From an uncultured Caryophanales bacterium (GTDB lineage Bacteria; Bacillota_I; Bacilli_A; RF39; UBA660), in contig CANOYR010000001.1 in the NCBI GenBank assembly GCA_947571655.1, positions 1 through 64,000 on the forward strand: a stretch of 64,000 nucleotides of DNA, given 5' to 3'. Within the stretch, counting starts at the first letter, position 1, and every line of letters begins with the position of its first letter. The notes under the pieces were generated by a model. The model ran no database searches. It was not told where the DNA came from and worked only from the letters and a program-made list of their open reading frames with translations. Below, in pieces: positions 57,363 to 64,000 of this stretch. The translations under genes were made by a program, and so were the position numbers.

Positions 57363-58670
57363 CTAAAACGGTAATTTCATATTACCATTCATCATCTGTT
57401 TCATCATCTTTTTCATTTGTTCAAACTGAGAAAGTAATTGATTAACTTCTTGAACAGAAAGTCCACAACCAACAGCAATTCTGGTTTTTCTACTAGCTTT
57501 AATAATTTCTGGATTTCTTCTTTCCTTAGGAGTCATCGATAAAATAATTGCCTCTACATGAGCCATCTGTTTTGGATCAATTTTTAATTGATCTAAATTT
57601 AATTTCTTAGCACCAGGTAATAATTTCAATAAATTTTCTAAAGGTCCAAGCTTTTTAATTTGCTTCATCTGTTTTAAGAAATCCTCCAAGTCAAACTTTC
57701 CAGTTTGCATCTTCTTCGCTGCATCCATTGCTTCCTTTTCATCAATTGCTTCCGTCGCTTTTTCTACTAGAGAAATAATATCCCCCATCCCAAGAATTCT
57801 TCCAGCCATACGCTCTGGATCAAAAGAATCCAATCCATCTAATTTTTCACTAATACCAATAAATTTAATAGGAACATTCGTTAAATGACGAACAGATAAA
57901 GCAACACCACCTCTCGTATCACCATCTAATTTAGTTAAAATGACACCAGTTAAAGGAAGCGCTTCATGAAATCCTTCAATTACATTAATTGCATCCTGAC
58001 CCATCATAGAATCGATAACTAATAAGGTTTCTTGAGGATTTAATTCCTGATAAATATTAGAAAGCTCTCCCATTAATTCATCATCAATATGAAGTCGTCC
58101 AGCAGTATCAATTAAGACATAATCATACTGATTCTCTTTTGCATACTTAATCGCATTCTTTGAAATCTCTACAGGATCCTTTTTACCCTCCTGATAAACT
58201 TCAATTCCAAGTTGTTTTCCGAGTTGCATCAACTGATCAATAGCAGCAGGACGATACACATCACAAGCAACAAGAAGTGGTTTTTTCGCATGTTTTTTTC
58301 TCAAAAAATTGGAAAGTTTTCCAATTGTTGTCGTCTTTCCAGATCCCTGAAGACCAACCAACATTAATATTGCGGGATTCCCATGAGTATTAAGCGGAAC
58401 ACTCTCACCACCCAATAATTCTGTCAATTCATCTTTGACAATTTTTACAAATAAATCTCCAGGTTTGATACTCTTTTGCACTTCTTCTCCCAAAGCTTTT
58501 TCCTTTACTGTATTTGTAAATTCTTTTACTACTTTATAATTAACATCTGCTTCCAAAAGAGCAAGACGAATTTCTCTCATCATCTCACTGATATTATCCT
58601 CTGTAATCTTGCCATAACCCTTCATCTTATGAACAACAGATTGTAAACGATCTCCCAAAGATTCAAACAT
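57363..58670 (-). CDS. ffh: Signal recognition particle protein Ffh
   Basis: This SRP GTPase targets nascent membrane proteins. NG domain: GLQGSGKTTTIGKLSNFL (G1), DTAGRLHIDDEL (G3), TKLDGDTRGG (G4). The C-terminal M domain binds 4.5S RNA; the end is rich in Met (MKKMMKQMMNGNMKLPF). The length of 435 is standard. It has its own promoter, TTGGTG-17-TATAAT, at 58698-58726. Confidence 0.97.
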   Translation of the reverse strand: MFESLGDRLQSVVHKMKGYGKITEDNISEMMREIRLALLEADVNYKVVKEFTNTVKEKALGEEVQKSIKPGDLFVKIVKDELTELLGGESVPLNTHGNPAILMLVGLQGSGKTTTIGKLSNFLRKKHAKKPLLVACDVYRPAAIDQLMQLGKQLGIEVYQEGKKDPVEISKNAIKYAKENQYDYVLIDTAGRLHIDDELMGELSNIYQELNPQETLLVIDSMMGQDAINVIEGFHEALPLTGVILTKLDGDTRGGVALSVRHLTNVPIKFIGISEKLDGLDSFDPERMAGRILGMGDIISLVEKATEAIDEKEAMDAAKKMQTGKFDLEDFLKQMKQIKKLGPLENLLKLLPGAKKLNLDQLKIDPKQMAHVEAIILSMTPKERRNPEIIKASRKTRIAVGCGLSVQEVNQLLSQFEQMKKMMKQMMNGNMKLPF

Positions 58671-58697
58671 TTTCTTTTTCCTCCTGTATCAATTAAT

Positions 58698-58726
58698 ATT
58701 ATACTACAAAACAAAAAGTTCACCAA
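58698..58726 (-). promoter_or_regulatory. ffh promoter
   Basis: TTGGTG (58721-58726), a 17-base spacer and TATAAT (58698-58703) lie on the minus strand, about 28 bases before the ATG. Confidence 0.6.
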
Positions 58727-58792
58727 GAAAAAAGAAGAAAGCTGAATAAGTTTTAGAAACTTATTTACTTCCTTCCTTATTTAAAAATCACT

Positions 58793-59761
58793 TTATTTTT
58801 GAGGGGAAAGAATAGAATCTAAAAAAGAAAGTTCAGAAGATAAGATTTGAGAAGAATCCCCATCATTGAAAGATTTTATATTAGTTTTTTCCTCCTGCAC
58901 AGAAGAATTCACCTTTGTAGAATCTTTAAAATTCCCATTTCCTAAAATTGACTGAATCGATGACATTTCCTCCTCTAATATAGACTTCTGATTTGCTTTT
59001 TCTAACACTAATGAATCCGATGGATGAGAAGAACTCTCTATTTTAATATTCTTGAGAGAAGTATCAAAACTCTCTTGAAGGGATTGAATAGAAGAATCTG
59101 TCAAATTCATCCTAGAAAAAGAAGCATTACTCTCTATTGGATTATTCTCTTTAATAGAAAAATCATGAGATGGTTGAAGGTTTTTATTTAAATGTTTCTC
59201 AGTGAATGACTTCTCTAAAGGACTAGATTCTTTTTTAGAAGTTTTTTCTCTTTTATCAAAAGTTAATGAATCTTGATTAGAAATCTCCATCTCATGAGAT
59301 TTTTTCTCATTTCTTTGAGGATTTATCGCATCATGAGATCCTGACACATCAGATTGTTGTTTTCTTTTACGAGTTTCATCTACATACCCAGTATCATCAA
59401 ATCCTAAAACAGGGTAAGCTCCAAACGGAAAAATAAGGAGAAAAAAACCAAATAAAATACTACGACGATATTTTTTTGCCAGTTGGAATGGGAGTAAAAG
59501 AAGTAAAAAAACATTATAAATAGGAACAAATAATAATAAAAATTTCCAACCATGTCCATATACAATATCAAAAAGAAGATAAAGATTATAAATAGGAATC
59601 CAAGCACCCCAAGCAGGTTTCCCTGCCTTCTTAAAAGTTTCTCCAACTCCAAGCATCATCAAAAAAACTAACAATCCAAATAAGAAAAGTAATTCCAACC
59701 AATAAGGTTTTAAAGGATCAATAAAATCTGACATAATATCGAACAAATAAACAAAATTCAT
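58793..59761 (-). CDS. DUF5684-like membrane protein with Ser-rich tail
   Basis: It has three or four hydrophobic segments in the first 125 residues, with KKAGKPAWGAWIPIYNLYLL between them, the DUF5684 hallmark. From about 130 on the protein is a polar Ser/Asn/Lys/Glu tail of almost 200 residues without structure. The function is unknown. It follows the HerA-like gene by 13 bases. A weak hairpin (58745-58765) separates it from ffh. Confidence 0.8.
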   Translation of the reverse strand: MNFVYLFDIMSDFIDPLKPYWLELLFLFGLLVFLMMLGVGETFKKAGKPAWGAWIPIYNLYLLFDIVYGHGWKFLLLFVPIYNVFLLLLLPFQLAKKYRRSILFGFFLLIFPFGAYPVLGFDDTGYVDETRKRKQQSDVSGSHDAINPQRNEKKSHEMEISNQDSLTFDKREKTSKKESSPLEKSFTEKHLNKNLQPSHDFSIKENNPIESNASFSRMNLTDSSIQSLQESFDTSLKNIKIESSSHPSDSLVLEKANQKSILEEEMSSIQSILGNGNFKDSTKVNSSVQEEKTNIKSFNDGDSSQILSSELSFLDSILSPQK

Positions 59762-59774
59762 ATAATCTCTCCTC

Positions 59775-61529
59775 TCAACGACTCGTCCAATTCTCTACTA
59801 CATTACAACTACTACTTTGTGGCATTGGATTCGGCATTTCCATCTTTACCACAATTGGAATTTTAAATCCACTTCCAAAAGCAAGACAATTCCCAACCTG
59901 TAATGATTTTTGTTTTTCAATCGTATCTTCTGTAATATTTGGAATCATTTTCGTAATATATTCAATATCTCTAGGATGACTCATTTTAAAAATTAAAAAG
60001 TTACTACATTGTGAAATTACAGTTTCACTTAAGTCTACGGGTCTTTGAGAAATTAATGCCATAATAACTCCGTATTTTCTTCCTTCTTTTGCTACTCGAT
60101 CAAAAATATTATATCCAAATAAGAATTCATCGTCATCTTTTTGAACATAACGATGTGCTTCTTCTAATATTAGGTTAAATGGAACACTTCCATGTGGAAC
60201 TTTTCTAGAAAATTCAAAAATCAAACGAGTAAAAATTTTTACAATTGACTTTGCAAAAGAATCATCGACATCTTCTAAATTGATATTAATAATTTGAAAT
60301 TTTTGATTATCCTTAACAATCAGTCCACTTAAATATTGATCCAAACGAACATACTCTTGACAATTAAAAAATTTGGCATTCGGTCCAATCACAAGTTCAT
60401 GAAGTTTTACCTTTAAACTAATCGCATCAGCATAAACATTCTCATTTCTAAGCCAACCTTCACTAATCAAAGCAAAATTCAGGGCATTTTCCATATCAAC
60501 TAAAGTAAAATAATGAACCTTCTCTGGCTCATATTGATTGAGCTCTGGACGAATAAATTTACTAACATATTCTGTTAATAAAACCCGCTCCGAAAATTGA
60601 TCATTCGAATCAATTAAAAAACAGTCTTGTAATTTTCTAGTATATCCAATCCCCTGAACTGTAGAATTTAGATGAAATTCTTCTGTAGGACAAGTATTAA
60701 AAATAGAAAAAATTTCATCACGCTTACTAGCAGATCCTTGATTAGAATATAAAATCGTCATAATTGCATTCGCAATCAGATGATTTTTATATTGGACGGC
60801 CTCACTATCAGATTGAGAAAAAATTTTTACAAGTTTCATCATCTTTTCAATAATAGAAAGCTGTGTATGTGTAGTAGCAGATAATAATAACGCAATATCT
60901 TCTACGTTTAATAACCAAATGGGAAGATTTAAAGATTCTCCCTGATGAATACTATTCGTATTCGTAGTAAAAAAACGAAAATGATAATTTGGATTTACCT
61001 CATGAATCTTAGAAAAAGCATTATAATATTCACCAGAAGAATCAAAAATTAAAAAGTTAGATTTAAAAGGAATAAATTGTGGATTATAAAAAACATTTTG
61101 AATAACACGAGCTACTCCACAGCTTTTCCCACCCCCAGTATTTCCAAAAATACACATATGACGACTAAAAAGTTCATTAATGTCTGCATAAACTTTCTGA
61201 TTAGAATAAAAGGGACTAATTCCAAGCTCCATAAACCCAAAATTAGGACTTCCAACAATCAAAGATAGCTCATCAACCGATAAAGAACGAATCGATGCAT
61301 TCAAGCTCGGTTTTCTTAAAAGTCCACCTATAAACTTTCCCTCTTGGATTTCACCAAGTAATTTTACTTTCACAGAACCATCTAAAAGATCTTTTACCTC
61401 TCCTAAAATAGTCTTCTCAGAATCCTGTAATATGAGTGGCATATTCATAATATCAGACGAAATCATTTCGGTATTAGAAATCTGAATCTGTGCATCATGA
61501 TCCCCAATATACATTATTTTTTCAAACAT
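59775..61529 (-). CDS. HerA-like ATPase (DUF87 family)
   Basis: This hexameric translocase of the FtsK/HerA superfamily shows a barrel-like N-terminal domain (HAS-type, about 1-100), CIFGNTGGGKSCGVARVI (Walker A, about 137), FLIFDSSGEYYNAF, and LILEEAHRYV (Walker B region, about 448), with the C-terminal SQRPVDLSETVISQCSNF. In other bacteria HerA works with the nuclease NurA in DNA repair or with Sir2/DUF4297 in phage defence. No such partner lies next to it here, only ylxM and a DUF5684 gene. Confidence 0.88.
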   Translation of the reverse strand: MFEKIMYIGDHDAQIQISNTEMISSDIMNMPLILQDSEKTILGEVKDLLDGSVKVKLLGEIQEGKFIGGLLRKPSLNASIRSLSVDELSLIVGSPNFGFMELGISPFYSNQKVYADINELFSRHMCIFGNTGGGKSCGVARVIQNVFYNPQFIPFKSNFLIFDSSGEYYNAFSKIHEVNPNYHFRFFTTNTNSIHQGESLNLPIWLLNVEDIALLLSATTHTQLSIIEKMMKLVKIFSQSDSEAVQYKNHLIANAIMTILYSNQGSASKRDEIFSIFNTCPTEEFHLNSTVQGIGYTRKLQDCFLIDSNDQFSERVLLTEYVSKFIRPELNQYEPEKVHYFTLVDMENALNFALISEGWLRNENVYADAISLKVKLHELVIGPNAKFFNCQEYVRLDQYLSGLIVKDNQKFQIININLEDVDDSFAKSIVKIFTRLIFEFSRKVPHGSVPFNLILEEAHRYVQKDDDEFLFGYNIFDRVAKEGRKYGVIMALISQRPVDLSETVISQCSNFLIFKMSHPRDIEYITKMIPNITEDTIEKQKSLQVGNCLAFGSGFKIPIVVKMEMPNPMPQSSSCNVVENWTSR

Positions 61530-61557
61530 TTTGCATTACCCCTTTAATTCTATTTTA

Positions 61558-61848
61558 TTAAATTAAATCGTCCAATTGCTTTTTTAATTTCGGATCTAAG
61601 TCTTTAATTAAAGTACGAATTTTTTCTGCCTTTTCATATAGATGTAATACCTGCTCATAAAACATTAGCTTCTCCTCAATAATCTTAATCTGACCATGAA
61701 CTGCATTTCGACTAACATCATTATTTTCTGCAATTTCACTTAAAGATAAATCCTCAAAATAATAACTTTCAAAATATAATCTCTGTTTTTCTGTAAAAAG
61801 AAGCGAATAATAATCATATAAATTATTCAAATATATCTTTTTATCCAT
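61558..61848 (-). CDS. ylxM: YlxM/p13-family HTH protein
   Basis: This 96-residue protein carries LYDYYSLLFTEKQRLYFESY and YFEDLSLSEIAENNDVSRNAV, the sigma-70 region 4-like HTH of the YlxM family. It stimulates the SRP GTPases in streptococci. It lies 10 bases downstream of ftsY, as usual. Confidence 0.92.
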   Translation of the reverse strand: MDKKIYLNNLYDYYSLLFTEKQRLYFESYYFEDLSLSEIAENNDVSRNAVHGQIKIIEEKLMFYEQVLHLYEKAEKIRTLIKDLDPKLKKQLDDLI

Positions 61849-61858
61849 AATTTTTCTC

Positions 61859-62980
61859 CTACATCATATCCTTAAACAACCCATAAATATATTTTTCAAT
61901 ATCAAAAGGCTGCAAATCTTCCTTTCTTTCCCCAAGACCAATATATTTAACAGGAAGATTTACTTCTTCCTTAATAGCAAGTACAATTCCTCCTTTTGCA
62001 GTTCCATCTAATTTCGTTAGCACAATTCCTGTAATATTCGTAATTTCCTTAAACTTTTTTGCTTGACTAATTCCATTTTGTCCAGTGGTCGCATCAATGA
62101 TTAATAAAGTTTCATGAGGAGCATCTTCTATCTCACGACCGATTACTCGATTGATTTTTTCCAACTCATTCATCAAATTTGTACGATTCTGAAGTCGACC
62201 TGCTGTATCGATTAACACAATATCATACTTTTCATCTTTTGCCTTTTTTAATCCATCAAATACAACCGATGCAGGATCACTTCCCTCTTCTTTTCCGAGA
62301 AATCCGACGCCTACCTTTTTACTCCACTCCTCTAATTGTTTAGTAGCTCCAGCACGAAAAGTATCACCAGCAACAAGAAGAACTTTTTTTCCTTCCCCTT
62401 GAAGCTTCCATGCAAGTTTTCCAATCGTTGTCGTCTTACCAACTCCATTTACGCCAACAAATAAAAGTACCGTAGGTCCAGTTTCTGCATATTGAATTTT
62501 ATTTGTTAAAATTGTATCATCGACATAAATAATAAATAATTCATCGACAATGATTTCTTTTAAGTCCTCTGGATTTTCAATTTTTTCCTTTTTCACACGA
62601 TCTCTTAATCGATCCATAAATCCAATCACTGTATGAACTCCAATATCTGCCATAATCAAAATTTCTTCTAATTCATCAAAATATTCTTCAGTAATCTTCT
62701 GATAACGAGAAGTAAGTGCAATTAAATTAGAAACAAAATTCTTTCTGGTCTTACTAAGTCCCTTTTCATAGATTCTTACATCTTGATTGCAATCATTTGT
62801 AACGTCCAAATGAGAATCTTTTTCAAAAGACTGCTTGTTTTCTAAGGAAAAATCGACTTTTTTCTTAGATTCTTCTTCATTTTTTTCTTCTGAAATCTGA
62901 ATCGATTTCTCAAAATCATTCTCTTCTTCCCCTACTGGCGAAGATTGAAACATCTCCTTAATTTTACGAAATAGTCCCAT
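61859..62980 (-). CDS. ftsY: SRP receptor FtsY
   Basis: This receptor GTPase docks SRP-ribosome complexes at the membrane. It has an acidic N-terminal A region (about 10-75), then the NG domain with FVGVNGVGKTTTIGKLAW (G1), LIDTAGRLQNRTNL (G3) and LTKLDGTAKGG (G4). The length of 373 is ordinary. It is the first gene of ftsY-ylxM-herA-DUF5684. Confidence 0.97.
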   Translation of the reverse strand: MGLFRKIKEMFQSSPVGEEENDFEKSIQISEEKNEEESKKKVDFSLENKQSFEKDSHLDVTNDCNQDVRIYEKGLSKTRKNFVSNLIALTSRYQKITEEYFDELEEILIMADIGVHTVIGFMDRLRDRVKKEKIENPEDLKEIIVDELFIIYVDDTILTNKIQYAETGPTVLLFVGVNGVGKTTTIGKLAWKLQGEGKKVLLVAGDTFRAGATKQLEEWSKKVGVGFLGKEEGSDPASVVFDGLKKAKDEKYDIVLIDTAGRLQNRTNLMNELEKINRVIGREIEDAPHETLLIIDATTGQNGISQAKKFKEITNITGIVLTKLDGTAKGGIVLAIKEEVNLPVKYIGLGERKEDLQPFDIEKYIYGLFKDMM

Positions 62981-63069
62981 AAGTCCTCCTGTACGATATC
63001 ATCTACTTATAACATTATAGCAAAAGAAGAAAAGAATTTCTACTAATAAGAGAAAGAAAATAGATTTTA

Positions 63070-63109
63070 TAAAAAGAAAAAAGAACCCTATACAATTAAG
63101 GTTCCTTTT
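63070..63109 (-). terminator. Rho-independent terminator of the LRR gene
   Basis: AAAAGGAACC pairs with GGTTCTTTT, with one GU pair, across a 12-base loop, followed by a long T run on the minus strand. Confidence 0.75.
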
Positions 63110-64000
63110 ACTACATTAGAATTTTCTGACTTTGTCGTTAAAAGCTGATCGACTAAAGAAGAAGTTGACTCTACATAATTAATGGTAATTCCACTTCCCT
63201 CTTCAATTGCTGCTGAAGTAAACATTTCAGTATAAGTTGGAATTACTGTATTTCTAATATTTAGCGTTGTAACAATTCTTCTACAGTCTGCAAACATCTG
63301 ACTTGTATCTGTAATCTTAGTAAAATCAAAGCCTGATAAGTCGATATTCACTAATTCATAACACTCCTGAAACATTCGCCGCATACTCGTTACCATCGAA
63401 GTATCAAAATTACTCACATCTAATGTTTCTAATACTCTACACTTTCCAAACATTCGACCCATATTAGATACTTTAGAAGTATTAAAACTACTCACATTTA
63501 ATGTTTTTAAGGCAATACATTCATCAAACATTCCTTCCATATTGGTAACATTTGAGGTATCAAAACTTGAAAGATCTAAACTTTCTAACTTCCAACACAT
63601 GTTAAACATCCAGTCTGTTTTTACTAAAGAAGAAGTATTCCAATCATCAAGAATTAAACTTGTTAATCCAGTAGAACCACTAAACATATTCTGCATATTA
63701 CTTACCTTCGAAACATTAAAATGCCTTAAATCTAGAGAAGAAAATGCTCGACATTCAAAAAACATAAAAATCATATTCGTAACATTTTCTGTATTAAAAG
63801 AATGGCTATCTAAATCATTAAGATTACTACAATTTTGAAACATCCGCGCCATCGTTGTTACATTTGAGGTATCAAAATTACTTAAATCTAAACTCTCTAG
63901 AGAACTACATCCTTGAAACATAGAAGCCATAGTAGTTACTTTTGCGGTATTAAAATTACTTAAATTAAGTACTTGTACCTTCCCACACATTGAAAACATA
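63088..64000 (-). CDS. BspA-type leucine-rich repeat protein, partial
   Basis: The N-terminal part is beyond the right edge. The visible 303 residues hold about ten copies of a 23-residue repeat of the BspA/DUF285 kind, each like LDLSNFDTSNVTTMARMFQ followed by a Cys. These proteins are usually exported and sit on the cell surface, often in adhesion. The last 40 residues (INYVESTSSLVDQLLTT, GTLIV) form a non-repeat end without an LPxTG motif. The first visible ATG (63999) is not the true start. Confidence 0.88.
   Translation of the reverse strand, partial: MFSMCGKVQVLNLSNFNTAKVTTMASMFQGCSSLESLDLSNFDTSNVTTMARMFQNCSNLNDLDSHSFNTENVTNMIFMFFECRAFSSLDLRHFNVSKVSNMQNMFSGSTGLTSLILDDWNTSSLVKTDWMFNMCWKLESLDLSSFDTSNVTNMEGMFDECIALKTLNVSSFNTSKVSNMGRMFGKCRVLETLDVSNFDTSMVTSMRRMFQECYELVNIDLSGFDFTKITDTSQMFADCRRIVTTLNIRNTVIPTYTEMFTSAAIEEGSGITINYVESTSSLVDQLLTTKSENSNVVKGTLIV

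Noticed and set aside
59775..61529. HerA-like gene as part of a HerA-Sir2 or HerA-DUF4297 defence system
   Set aside because: No nuclease, Sir2 or DUF4297-like gene is adjacent; the neighbours are SRP genes and a DUF5684 protein.

Overview
The window is AT-rich DNA from a low-GC, Gram-positive-type, spore-forming anaerobe. It carries spore genes (spoIID, spoVS, a CotD-like coat protein, a BclA-like collagen protein). It also has anaerobic metabolism (pyruvate formate-lyase with its activase, phosphoketolase, desulfoferrodoxin), a T-box leader before serS, and the Firmicutes-type order pcrA to ligA. TGA is used as a stop (for example at the end of recG) and tryptophan is TGG, so the code is standard and not the Mycoplasma code. 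The mix of reduced-Bacilli features, BspA-type leucine-rich repeats and sporulation genes suggests an uncultivated gut member of the Bacilli (RF39/Erysipelotrichales-like). That placement is inference. Nearly all genes lie on the minus strand.

Layout, left to right. 0-1.5 kb: a two-gene accessory cassette (AlbA_2-domain protein, cut by the window edge, and a helical/winged-helix protein) and a candidate small RNA. 1.5-7.3 kb: recG, spoIID, priA. 7.5-14 kb: a PLP enzyme of the methionine gamma-lyase family, a small unknown, two SDR oxidoreductases (one close to UcpA), a DUF1653 protein and phosphoketolase. 14-28.3 kb: a short UvrD-like helicase and then a long surface-glycan operon. Read in the direction of transcription it runs wzt, wzm, a GT2/GT4 fusion, sugar aminotransferase, NeuD-like acetyltransferase, a second GT2/GT4 fusion, GT2, a polytopic GT39-like protein, a DPM1-like GT2, DUF2304, an EamA-like small membrane protein, and GT2. 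28.7-34.3 kb: a divergent acyltransferase-3 gene, desulfoferrodoxin, serS with its T-box, and an AlgJ/AlgI-like O-acetylation pair. Together these read as synthesis, export and acetylation of a cell-surface polysaccharide.

34.5-47.7 kb: a membrane-anchored Thr/Pro-rich YGG-repeat protein, spoVS, a GH25 lysozyme with Ig-like domains, a pseudouridine synthase coupled to a methyltransferase, and two paralogous membrane proteins with HExxH metalloprotease-like domains flanking a small helical-protein gene. pflBA follows, and then a GT2-TPR glycosyltransferase directly upstream of a BclA-like collagen protein, which is a plausible enzyme/substrate pair for the spore surface.

47.8-57.2 kb: Nudix hydrolase, ligA, a HipA-like kinase overlapping ligA, a lipoprotein, a nucleotidyltransferase, an unknown, pcrA, an XRE-like regulator, recX, rpoZ and the CotD-like gene. 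57.3-64 kb: the SRP genes ffh, ylxM and ftsY with a HerA-like ATPase and a DUF5684-like membrane protein inserted between ylxM and ffh, then a BspA-type LRR protein running off the right edge.

No tRNA, rRNA, CRISPR array, insertion sequence or prophage was seen. The most unusual candidates are the paired HExxH membrane proteins, the collagen-protein/glycosyltransferase pair, the candidate small RNA beside recG, the AlbA_2 cassette, and the HipA-like kinase joined to ligA.
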